A stretch of DNA of 6,664 nucleotides from JBDTNK01 sp039933775 (lineage in GTDB: Bacteria; Chloroflexota; Limnocylindria; QHBO01): the NCBI GenBank assembly GCA_039933775.1, contig JBDTNK010000095.1:1-6664 (forward strand). The letters are read 5' to 3'. Below the pieces are notes generated by a model. That model made no database searches. It was not told the DNA's origin and saw only the letters and a list, made by a program, of their open reading frames with translations. This document shows, in pieces, positions 1-5,631 of this stretch (position 1 is the first letter of the stretch; each line of letters starts with the position of its first letter). Position numbers and translations under genes: made by a program.

Positions 1-979
1 TGCCGGTCTCGACCAGCCGGCGCGCGTTTCGCAGCAGCGGGTCGTGTGCCTCGACCGCCGCGATCTCCTCGACTGTTCGGTAGCCCTGCTCGGCGTCGGA
101 CCCGGCATGGCCCCACAGGCGCACCGTGGACAGGTGCAGGAATGCCGGGCGGCGGCTGCGGCGCACCATGCTCACGACCTGGGCGACCGTGTCCCAGACC
201 TCGTCCATCTCGCCGTCGGCACGCGCGTAGTGCAGGTGCGCCTGTCTGCCGAAGGACTCCTCGATCCAGCCCTCGGGCGTGGCGACGCTGATCCCGGTGC
301 CGTTGTCCTCGCACAGGAAGATGATCGGCATGGGCAGCCCGATGCGAGCCGCGTAGCGGGCCGTGTTGATCGCCGACAGCGCCGTCGCGTGATTGGCGCT
401 GGCGTCGCCGAACGAGCACAGCACGACGGCATCGGCCGGCAGATCGCCGGCCACGCCAAGGCGCCGCGCACGCGCCAGGCTGAAAGCAAGGCCCATGGCC
501 TTCGGCAGGTGGCTGGCGATGGTGGAGGTCTGCGGCGGGACCCACAGCGCGCGACTGCCCCACACCTTGTGGCGGCCCTGCGCGATCGGATCCTCTGCCG
601 ACGCGACCAGGCTGAGCAGGGTGTCGAACGTCGGTGTGCTGCCGGGCAGCTGCCGGCTGCGCGCCATCATGAAGCCACCGGAGCGGTAGTGCAGGAACGC
701 CGGATCGGTGATCCGCAGCAGCGCGCCCACCACCGCGTTCTGCTCGTGCCCCGCACTTCCGATGGTGTAGAAGCTGCGATTGGTCTTCTTCAGCTCGCGC
801 GCCGCCACGTCGAGCGCGCGGCTCAGGACCTGGTCCTCCCACAGGCGCAGCGCGTGACGCGCGCTGAGCTGCCCACCGGGGTGCAGCGGCGCATCGAGAT
901 CGATGGGCGGTCGCGACTCCGCGCCGGCCAGGTAGGCGTCCAGCGCGGACTCGACGAGAGGGACGCGGTCGAACGTCAT
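1..979 (-). CDS. Thiamine-diphosphate-dependent 2-oxoacid dehydrogenase E1, alpha domain (branched-chain type), partial
   Basis: E1 enzymes of this family decarboxylate 2-oxoacids on thiamine diphosphate (ThDP) and pass the acyl group to the lipoyl E2 subunit, in the cytoplasm. The 326 visible residues have the E1-alpha layout: GHE at 77-79, HYRS at 97-100, a TSTIASHLPKAMGLAF stretch at 151-166, the ThDP/Mg2+ motif beginning GDAS at 191-194 and ending CEDNG at 223-227, and YRTVEEI...DPLLRNARRLVETG at 310-326. That last segment matches the end of branched-chain E1-alpha, with which it also shares the NG-x-x-IS-x-x-TP pattern after the cofactor motif. The third motif position is Ala instead of the usual Gly, while D192 and N226, the expected metal ligands, remain. 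The frame runs off the left edge. A stand-alone alpha chain would end within about 50 residues; an alpha-beta fusion would run on. ATG 979 is the only usual start, because an in-frame TGA lies shortly upstream. The substrate cannot be fixed from the sequence. Confidence 0.88.
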   Translation of the reverse strand, partial: MTFDRVPLVESALDAYLAGAESRPPIDLDAPLHPGGQLSARHALRLWEDQVLSRALDVAARELKKTNRSFYTIGSAGHEQNAVVGALLRITDPAFLHYRSGGFMMARSRQLPGSTPTFDTLLSLVASAEDPIAQGRHKVWGSRALWVPPQTSTIASHLPKAMGLAFSLARARRLGVAGDLPADAVVLCSFGDASANHATALSAINTARYAARIGLPMPIIFLCEDNGTGISVATPEGWIEESFGRQAHLHYARADGEMDEVWDTVAQVVSMVRRSRRPAFLHLSTVRLWGHAGSDAEQGYRTVEEIAAVEAHDPLLRNARRLVETG

Positions 980-980
980 G

Positions 981-1039
981 CGGGCTCGGCGGCGGGCTCC
1001 TGCGAATGGTGGGGAATCGCATCATAGCCGCCGAGCCCG
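981..1039 (-). promoter_or_regulatory. 13-bp perfect hairpin abutting the E1 start codon, with a Shine-Dalgarno-like site in its loop
   Basis: The arms 981-993 and 1027-1039 (CGGGCTCGGCGGC and its exact complement) enclose a 33-nt loop. In E1 mRNA the stem ends one nucleotide before the ATG at 979. The only strong ribosome-binding sequence, AGGAG (1001 to 997), lies in the loop, 17 nt from the ATG, which is too far for normal use. The 5' arm could instead pair, by 7 bp, with GAGCCCG at 999-993, which would cover part of AGGAG. The inverted repeat is seen directly; a role in controlling E1 translation is inferred. Confidence 0.6.
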
Positions 1040-1046
1040 GTGCGGC

Positions 1047-1190
1047 TCAGTGCGGAAAGCCGCCGCCGGTGGAGACCGCGACCCACGCCGCCAGGGCGAC
1101 CGACGAGCAGCGCCCCAGCAGCGGGAAGAGCCGGCGGCGCGCGCGCGCAGCGATGGTTGTGCCGGACCGGCGCCAGCGGAACGAAGACAT
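1047..1190 (-). CDS. Possible 47-aa upstream ORF / small membrane protein
   Basis: Not recognised as a known family. The 47 residues start with a very basic stretch (eight Arg in the first 28, including RARRR) and then a hydrophobic segment at about residues 29-41 (SSVALAAWVAVST). This would suit a small inside-anchored membrane protein or a translated leader peptide. Support for it being real: GAGG at 1204-1201 lies 10 nt before the ATG, a -10-like hexamer lies about 40 bp upstream, and third codon positions are almost all G or C. Support is limited, because the DNA here is GC-rich in all frames and the SD spacing is long. Its stop codon is 7 nt before the hairpin that precedes E1, so a ribosome finishing here would cover the hairpin's 5' arm. 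Leu, Val and Ile are not enriched enough to call it a classical branched-chain attenuator peptide. Confidence 0.3.
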   Translation of the reverse strand: MSSFRWRRSGTTIAARARRRLFPLLGRCSSVALAAWVAVSTGGGFPH

Positions 1191-1227
1191 GGGATGGGTG
1201 CCTCGTAGCGTGCGCGACTTCCGGCCG

Positions 1228-1253
1228 ATTACAGCCGGTTCGGGGCGCCCCGA
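1228..1253 (-). promoter_or_regulatory. Putative minus-strand promoter with a 14-bp palindromic operator candidate
   Basis: Read on the minus strand, TGTAAT (1233 to 1228) matches the -10 consensus at five of six positions and predicts a start near 1221, about 30 nt before the small ORF's ATG. Just upstream, where the -10/-35 spacer would be, lies the perfect palindrome TCGGGGCGCCCCGA (1240-1253). The hexamer is also flanked by CCGGC (1221-1225) and GCCGG (1234-1238). No good -35 hexamer is visible. A palindrome in the spacer is a common repressor position. The elements are seen; the promoter and operator roles are inferred. Confidence 0.35.
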
Positions 1254-1270
1254 CATGAAAGCGGACGCCA

Positions 1271-1298
1271 CTTACCACGCGCTTACTGCGCAGTTACC
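1271..1298 (-). repeat. Three direct repeats at exact 11-bp period (possible response-regulator site)
   Basis: On the plus strand CTTACC (1271), CTTACT (1282) and GTTACC (1293) recur every 11 bp with GC-rich 5-bp spacers between them. Relative to a start near 1221 they would span about -50 to -77 on the minus strand. Tandem half-sites one helical turn apart, each 6-7 bp, are the known layout of OmpR/PhoB-family activator sites such as PHO boxes. The regulator and the target gene are inferred; the small ORF and E1 would be downstream. Confidence 0.35.
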
Positions 1299-1315
1299 GC
1301 TTCTGCGTGGGGGCC

Positions 1316-2152
1316 TCAGCCCAGCGAGATGAGCACGATCGCCGCGACCGCCAGGATCACCCCGACCAGGCCAAGGCGGGGGAGTGCCTCGCCGCCCACG
1401 ACTCGCGCCAGGATCATCGTGACGATGGGGTAGATGCCCGACATCGCCGCCGCCAGACCCACCGCGATCTCGCCTCGTGCCAGCACGAAGAGGCCGTTGC
1501 CGGCGACATCGAGGATGCCGGCCAGACCGATCAACCCCACCTGTCGCGGCCCGGGCTGCAACCGGGTCCCCGCCACGACCGCCACCGCCACCATGAAGAC
1601 CGATGCCGAGGCGCGCGAGGCGACGAGCGCCCACATCGCGTCGCCCTCGGCGGCGAGGTCGAGCAGCACGAACCAGGCGCCGAAGGCGACCGCCGCGAGG
1701 GCCGCCATGCGCAGCGCGTCGCCGCGCACGCCACCGGACAGTGATGCGCCACTCGCCGCGACCGCCGCGACGGCGGCCAGCGCCACGCCGACCAGCTGCA
1801 GTGACGAGACGGCTGCTCCCAGCAGGGCGCTGACGCCGAGCGGGATGATGACCGAGCCGAGGCCCGACAGGGCGGTGACGATTCCCATGCTGCCCATCGC
1901 CAGGCCGCGGTACAGCGCGGCGAGCCCGGTCGCCCCGGCAATTCCGGCGGCGGCCCCGATCCAGAGCGCCCCGGCGTGCGGTGCCGTGGCGCCGGTGATG
2001 AGCAGCAGCGCCAGCAGTCCAAGCAGTCCCACGACCTGCGCGCCGGCCGCAACGGCCAGGGCCGGCAGGCGGCGAGCAGCGGTGCCGCCGGTGAAGTCGC
2101 CGGCGCCGAACGCCAGCGCCGACCCGAGTCCGAAGAGGATTCCGAGCTCCAC
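1316..2152 (-). CDS. EamA/DMT-superfamily transporter, ten predicted membrane segments
   Basis: An integral inner-membrane protein of 278 residues, the usual size for EamA-domain proteins of the drug/metabolite transporter superfamily, which carry small metabolites such as amino acids or their breakdown products. It is almost wholly hydrophobic and contains two repeated halves, roughly residues 4-135 and 147-277. Each half ends with the family's pattern of a small-residue helix, a proline-containing helix and a final helix, seen at about 81-130 (YRGLAMGSMGIVTALSGL, then IIPLG) and 206-277 (RGEIAVGLAAAMSGIYPIV, then GGEAL). The start is GTG at 2152, preceded by GGAGGG at 2161-2156, only 3 nt away, which is rather close. 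No ATG gives a better fit, since upstream sequence in this frame is Arg/Pro/Gly-rich and not membrane-like. It is transcribed divergently from the ABC operon. The substrate cannot be predicted. Confidence 0.87.
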   Translation of the reverse strand: MELGILFGLGSALAFGAGDFTGGTAARRLPALAVAAGAQVVGLLGLLALLLITGATAPHAGALWIGAAAGIAGATGLAALYRGLAMGSMGIVTALSGLGSVIIPLGVSALLGAAVSSLQLVGVALAAVAAVAASGASLSGGVRGDALRMAALAAVAFGAWFVLLDLAAEGDAMWALVASRASASVFMVAVAVVAGTRLQPGPRQVGLIGLAGILDVAGNGLFVLARGEIAVGLAAAMSGIYPIVTMILARVVGGEALPRLGLVGVILAVAAIVLISLG

Positions 2153-2195
2153 CGACCCTCCGCGCGCGGGGCCGCCGCGGGCCCGATCCGGTCCG

Positions 2196-2204
2196 AGCCT
2201 AGCA
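2196..2204 (-). promoter_or_regulatory. Extended -10-like element for the EamA gene
   Basis: On the minus strand the sequence reads TGCTAGGCT, that is TG, one base, then TAGGCT with T, A and final T conserved. It would start transcription near 2189, leaving a leader of about 37 nt before GTG 2152. No -35 hexamer is seen at the right distance, which extended -10 promoters can tolerate. Confidence 0.3.
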
Positions 2205-2207
2205 GGG

Positions 2208-2237
2208 TTGACAGGCGGCGGGCGCGGACCGCAGAGT
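2208..2237 (+). promoter_or_regulatory. Possible promoter of the ABC operon (TTGACA -35)
   Basis: TTGACA at 2208-2213 is a perfect -35 consensus. Eighteen bases on is CAGAGT (2232-2237), which matches only three of six -10 positions. The site would give a leader of about 75-80 nt before the ATPase ATG. The weak -10 keeps confidence low. Confidence 0.25.
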
Positions 2238-2263
2238 GCGCCAATCCCGCGCCGACGGCGCAC
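2236..2263 (+). repeat. Two mutually exclusive stems sharing one arm in the ABC operon leader
   Basis: GTGCGCC (2236-2242) pairs with GGCGCAC (2257-2263) over a 14-nt loop. GCGCC (2249-2253) pairs with GGCGC (2257-2261) over a 3-nt loop. Both use the same right arm, so only one can form at a time. This could be an operator or a leader switch, or chance in GC-rich DNA. Confidence 0.35.
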
Positions 2264-2321
2264 GCTCCGAGTGGCCAGCCAGGCCGATGCGCGCAGCTGC
2301 GGGACGATTCGTCGAGGCGTG

Positions 2322-3446
2322 ATGACCGCTGACACTCCGGCCCCGCCGCGTGACGGCCTGCGCGCGCGCGTCGAACGCCAGCCGGCCATCACAGCACTCG
2401 ATCCGGCGCCGGCGGTCCGGCTGACCGGCATCTCGAAGCGGTTCGGGGCCATCGAGGCGGTCGCGGAGATCAACCTGGACATCGCCGACGGCGAGTTCTT
2501 CAGCATGCTCGGCCCATCGGGGTCCGGAAAGACAACGACGCTGCGCATGATCGCTGGCTTCGAGGCGCCCACGACCGGGCAGATCCTGCTTCACGGACGC
2601 GACGTGACCGGGGTGCCACCGTTCGATCGCGACGTGAACACCGTCTTCCAGGACTACGCGCTCTTTCCGCACATGACGGTGGGTGAGAACGTGGCCTACG
2701 GCCTCGCCGTACGTCGCGTCCCGCGCCGTGAGCAGCGCGAGCGAGTTGCCGCGGCGCTGGCAATGGTGCGGCTGCCCGACTACGAGGCACGCCGGCCGCT
2801 CCAGCTGTCCGGCGGGCAGCGGCAGCGCATCGCGCTGGCACGCGCGCTCGTGAACCGGCCGCGGGTGCTGCTGCTCGATGAGCCGCTCGGGGCGCTGGAC
2901 CTGAAGCTGCGCGAGGAGATGCAGATCGAGCTCAAGGCGATCCAGCAGGAGGTCGGCATCACGTTCGTGTACGTGACGCACGACCAGGAAGAGGCGCTCA
3001 CCATGAGCGACCGGATCGCGGTCTTCAACCGCGGCCGGATCGAGCAGGTCGGGACCGCGGCCGAGGTCTACGAGCGCCCGGCAACCGGGTTCGTGGCCGG
3101 ATTCGTCGGAACCTCCAACCTCCTGACCGATGACGCCGCCGAGGCCGTCACCGGGCAGCGCGGCACCTTCACGGTGCGCCCCGAGAAGATCCGGATCCTG
3201 GCCGAGGATGCGCTGGTCGAGCCCGGCCGGCTCAGTGCCACGGGGACCGTGCGCGAAGTCGTCTATCTCGGCCCGGACACGCGCTACATCGTGGCCCTCG
3301 ATGCCGGCGCCGAGCTCGTCGTGACACAGCAGAACCTGGAGACATCGTCGGACGAGGTCCTGGCGGCACGTGGCCGTCGCGTCCGGCTGGCGTGGTCGCG
3401 TGAGCACCTGCTTCCGGTGCGCGACGTTCATGGGGGCAGCGGTTGA
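2322..3446 (+). CDS. potA: ABC importer ATP-binding protein, PotA/YdcT-like
   Basis: The cytoplasmic ATPase that powers the importer encoded by the next three genes; two copies normally dimerise under the permeases. In 374 residues (close to the roughly 380 of PotA) all nucleotide-binding elements are intact: Walker A GPSGSGKT at 64-71, Q-loop Gln110, signature LSGGQ at 162-166, Walker B RVLLLDEP at 181-188, the D-loop LGALD at 189-193, and the switch His220. After about residue 290 comes a TOBE-type C-terminal domain (FTVRPEKIRI, then beta-rich sequence), typical of polyamine, iron and sugar importers and a place for regulation. About 30 Ala/Pro/Arg-rich residues precede the domain. ATG 2322 is chosen because GAGG at 2314-2317 lies 4 nt before it; the GTG one codon earlier is also possible. 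The stop is 25 nt before the binding-protein start, so co-transcription is likely. The family is sure; the polyamine substrate is inferred from the operon. Confidence 0.93.
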   Translation: MTADTPAPPRDGLRARVERQPAITALDPAPAVRLTGISKRFGAIEAVAEINLDIADGEFFSMLGPSGSGKTTTLRMIAGFEAPTTGQILLHGRDVTGVPPFDRDVNTVFQDYALFPHMTVGENVAYGLAVRRVPRREQRERVAAALAMVRLPDYEARRPLQLSGGQRQRIALARALVNRPRVLLLDEPLGALDLKLREEMQIELKAIQQEVGITFVYVTHDQEEALTMSDRIAVFNRGRIEQVGTAAEVYERPATGFVAGFVGTSNLLTDDAAEAVTGQRGTFTVRPEKIRILAEDALVEPGRLSATGTVREVVYLGPDTRYIVALDAGAELVVTQQNLETSSDEVLAARGRRVRLAWSREHLLPVRDVHGGSG

Positions 3447-3459
3447 CACCATCGTTTAC

Positions 3460-3466
3460 GGAGGAG
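3460..3466 (+). promoter_or_regulatory. Strong ribosome-binding site of the solute-binding protein gene
   Basis: GGAGGAG lies 5 nt before ATG 3472 and is the best Shine-Dalgarno match in the operon. It fixes the start at 3472 over an in-frame ATG about 100 bases upstream that would add a non-secretory N-terminus, and it suits the high output needed for a binding protein. Confidence 0.8.
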
Positions 3467-3471
3467 AACCC

Positions 3472-4644
3472 ATGCGATCCCTGCGCCTCCCAGCGCTCAT
3501 AGCCGCGCTGGTCATCGTCCTGGCCGCCTGCTCGACCGGCACCTCCGGCAGCGCGGCGGCCACCCCCCTCGCCTCGCTGGGTGAGGGTGAGGGCGAGCTC
3601 AATCTCGTCATCTGGCCCGGCTACGCCGAGGACGGCTCGTCGGATCCGGCCTACGACTGGGTGACACCGTTCGAGGACGAGACCGGCTGCCAGGTCAACA
3701 CCCAGGTCGGAACCGACTCGGCCAACATGGTGCAGCTCATGCAATCGGGCGAGTACGACGGCGTCTCGGCATCGGGCGATGCGACGCTGCGGCTGATCGC
3801 CGGTGGCGAGGTGCAACCGGTCAACCTCGACCTCATTCCGAACTACGCGAATGTCTTCGAGGGGCTCAAGATGCAGCCGCACAACAGCGTCGACGGAGTG
3901 GCCTACGGCGTGCCCCACGGTCGCGGCGCCAATCTGCTCCTCTACAACACCGAGGAGTTCGCCGATGCTCCCACCAGCTGGAGCGTACTGTGGGACAGCG
4001 ACTCGCCGGCGGCCGGCGCCGTGAGCGTCTACAACAGCGCGATCTACATCGCCGACGCGGCGCTCTACCTGATGAAGCATCAGCCGGACCTGGGCATCGA
4101 GAACCCGTATGAGCTCGACCAGGCGCAGTTCGACGCGGCCGTCGCGCTGCTCGAGCAGCAGAACGACATCATCGGTGAGTACTGGAGCGATGCCGCACAG
4201 CAGATCCAGAACTTCGCAAGCGGCGACATGCTGGCCGGCACCAGCTGGCAGTACCAGGCCAATGTCCTGACCACTGATGGCGCTCCGGTGGATGCCGTGC
4301 TGCCGGAGGAGGGCTCGACCGGCTGGTCCGATACCTGGATGATCAGCTCCCAGTCGGCGCATCCGAACTGCATGTACCGCTGGATGGACTGGATCATCAG
4401 TCCCGATGCCAACGCCATGGCCACCGTCTGGTTCGGCGAGGCGCCGGTCAGCGAGGCGGGCTGCGAGGCGGCCGAAGCGCTCTCGCCGGGTCACTGCGAC
4501 ACGTTCCACGCGACCGATGAGGCGTATTTCGACCAGATCTGGTACTGGACCACGCCCCAGACCGAGTGTGGTGACGATCGCGGCGCGGTGTGCAAGGACT
4601 TCAATGCCTGGACGCAGGCATGGACCGAGATCACCGGCGCGTGA
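3472..4644 (+). CDS. ydcS: Lipoprotein solute-binding protein of the YdcS/PotD type
   Basis: The external ligand-binding subunit, 390 residues, secreted and lipid-anchored. A signal peptide (MRSLRLPALI, then a hydrophobic core) ends in the lipobox LAAC, with the modified Cys at 20, followed by a Ser/Gly/Ala-rich linker. The mature part has landmarks I recall from E. coli YdcS and its actinobacterial relatives: WPGY at 48-51, YDWVTPFE then ETGC at 61-73, SASGDATLRLI at 99-109, IYIADAALYL at 191-200, EEGSTGWSDTW at 279-289, HPNCMYRWMDW at 297-307, WFGEAPV at 320-326 and WYWTTP at 357-362. These make it nearer YdcS than classical PotD, within the polyamine-binding group. Six cysteines besides the anchor (73, 300, 331, 342, 366, 374) suggest up to three disulfides. 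YdcS of E. coli has been linked to putrescine uptake and, in some reports, to DNA uptake and polyhydroxybutyrate; the ligand here is unproven. Confidence 0.92.
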   Translation: MRSLRLPALIAALVIVLAACSTGTSGSAAATPLASLGEGEGELNLVIWPGYAEDGSSDPAYDWVTPFEDETGCQVNTQVGTDSANMVQLMQSGEYDGVSASGDATLRLIAGGEVQPVNLDLIPNYANVFEGLKMQPHNSVDGVAYGVPHGRGANLLLYNTEEFADAPTSWSVLWDSDSPAAGAVSVYNSAIYIADAALYLMKHQPDLGIENPYELDQAQFDAAVALLEQQNDIIGEYWSDAAQQIQNFASGDMLAGTSWQYQANVLTTDGAPVDAVLPEEGSTGWSDTWMISSQSAHPNCMYRWMDWIISPDANAMATVWFGEAPVSEAGCEAAEALSPGHCDTFHATDEAYFDQIWYWTTPQTECGDDRGAVCKDFNAWTQAWTEITGA

Positions 4645-4666
4645 GCCGACCTTGACCCGGCAGCTC

Positions 4667-4701
4667 GACTCCCCGGCGAGCACGACGCTCGTCGGGGAGT
4701 C
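4667..4701 (+). terminator. Intercistronic 15-bp hairpin between binding-protein and first permease genes
   Basis: Arms 4667-4681 and 4687-4701 pair over 15 bp, with one G-U wobble at the tenth pair and a 5-nt ACGAC loop. The hairpin begins 22 nt after the binding-protein stop and ends 15 nt before the permease ATG. No T-run follows (ATTCGCTCC), so it is not a standard intrinsic terminator. It is more likely a partial terminator or a block to 3' exonucleases that keeps binding-protein mRNA more abundant than permease mRNA, as known for the malE-malF gap. Confidence 0.65.
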
Positions 4702-4716
4702 ATTCGCTCCGCGCGC

Positions 4717-5625
4717 ATGACCCGCGGGGCATCCGACACCGGGGTGCCGCGGGCGTCCGGCGACGCGCCACGCCGCCTGGCCGGCGCCCTGTGGCGGCGG
4801 CCGCGGCTCGGCCGCTGGCTCCTCCTGGCGCTGCCACTCGGCTGGTTGGCGATCGTCTACCTCGGGTCGCTGGCTGTCCTCTTCCTCAACGCGTTCTGGT
4901 CCCTCGACCCGTTCACGGGGCAGGTCGTGCGCGAGCTGACGCTCGACAACTTCGTGCACCTGGCGACGACCGAGGTGTTCCGCACGATCACCCTGCGCAC
5001 GCTCGGCATCGCGGCGCTCGTGACGGTCGCCTGCGCGCTGATCGCCTTCCCGATCGCGTACTACATGGCGCGCATCGCGTCGCGTCGGACGCGCGCGATG
5101 ATGCTCATCGCGGTGCTGCTGCCGCTCTGGTCGAGCTATCTCGTCAAGATCTACGCGTGGCGCACGATCCTGGGCGGCAACGGCCTGCTCGACTGGCTGC
5201 TGGCGCCGTTCGGGCTCGCCTCGCCGGGCTTCGGTGAGCTGGCGATCTGGCTGGTCTTCACGTACCTGTGGCTGCCCTACATGATCCTGCCGATCTACAC
5301 GGCGCTCGATCGCCTGCCTGCCTCGCTGCTCGAGGCATCGGCCGACCTGGGCGCTCGGTCAGGGTTCACGTTTCGTCGCGTCATCCTGCCGATCATGATC
5401 CCTGCCGTTGCGGCCGGCTCGATCTTCACCTTCAGCCTGACGATCGGCGACTACATCACGCCGCGCCTGGTTTCGAACACCAAGTTCATCGGCAACGTGG
5501 TGTACGAGAACGTGGGCGTCGCGGGCAACATTCCGCTGGCCGCGGCCTTTTCTTTGGTCCCGGTGGTGGTGATGATCGGCTACCTCTTCGCTGCGCGACG
5601 CATCGGCGCCTTCGACTCGCTGTGA
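4717..5625 (+). CDS. potB: ABC importer permease 1, PotB/YdcU-like
   Basis: One half of the membrane channel, 302 residues, type I ABC permease. Hydrophobic stretches at about 35-58, 95-120, 128-150, 173-198, 222-245 and 274-293 give the expected six membrane segments. The cytoplasmic EAA loop that docks on the ATPase is clear: EASADLG at 206-212, followed by RRVILPIMIP at 220-229. The long soluble stretch between the first two segments (WSLDPFTGQ... LTLDNF) is typical of the PotB/YdcU side of the pair. The first 34 residues are basic and polar, a cytoplasmic tail. ATG 4717 is preceded directly by GCGCGC with no Shine-Dalgarno sequence in range; the nearest, GGGGAG, lies inside the upstream hairpin about 17 nt away. 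A GTG at codon 10 is the only near alternative. It partners the next gene, 6 nt downstream. Confidence 0.92.
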   Translation: MTRGASDTGVPRASGDAPRRLAGALWRRPRLGRWLLLALPLGWLAIVYLGSLAVLFLNAFWSLDPFTGQVVRELTLDNFVHLATTEVFRTITLRTLGIAALVTVACALIAFPIAYYMARIASRRTRAMMLIAVLLPLWSSYLVKIYAWRTILGGNGLLDWLLAPFGLASPGFGELAIWLVFTYLWLPYMILPIYTALDRLPASLLEASADLGARSGFTFRRVILPIMIPAVAAGSIFTFSLTIGDYITPRLVSNTKFIGNVVYENVGVAGNIPLAAAFSLVPVVVMIGYLFAARRIGAFDSL

Positions 5626-5631
5626 GCGCGC

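Larger units (their letters stand above)
2153..2321. promoter_or_regulatory. Divergent intergenic region between the EamA gene and the ABC operon
   Basis: These 169 bp separate two outward-facing starts and must hold the control elements for at least one of them. Visible elements are an extended -10-like site on the minus strand (2196-2204), TTGACA on the plus strand (2208-2213), and overlapping inverted repeats (2236-2263). The two promoter-like elements are 3 bp apart, so the two directions could compete or share a regulator. No coding sequence is evident. Confidence 0.5.

Noticed and set aside
44..1027. Plus-strand ORF of 327 codons at the left edge
   Set aside because: It lies opposite the E1 gene, whose motifs are unmistakable. 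The translation is rich in Arg, Ala and His with no domain pattern, as expected of an antisense shadow in GC-rich DNA.
976..1278. Minus-strand 100-codon ORF overlapping the E1 start
   Set aside because: It shares the leader in another frame, has no ribosome-binding site that I can see and no recognisable composition. The 47-codon ORF in the other frame is the better candidate.
1434..2321. A 296-codon N-terminal extension of the ATPase reading frame
   Set aside because: The frame stays open through the EamA gene on the other strand, but the extension is Pro/Ala/Arg-rich and without domains. The true start is at 2322, just before the ATPase domain and with a ribosome-binding site.
2153..2572. 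N-terminal extension of the EamA frame to 418 residues
   Set aside because: The added residues are polar, lie antisense to the ATPase domain and do not belong to the membrane fold. GTG 2152 with GGAGGG fits the family length.
3443..3448. Perfect TTGACA before the binding-protein gene
   Set aside because: It overlaps the ATPase stop codon, and the region 16-18 bases on is the GGAGGAGAACCC ribosome-binding region with no -10 resemblance. A separate promoter is unlikely.
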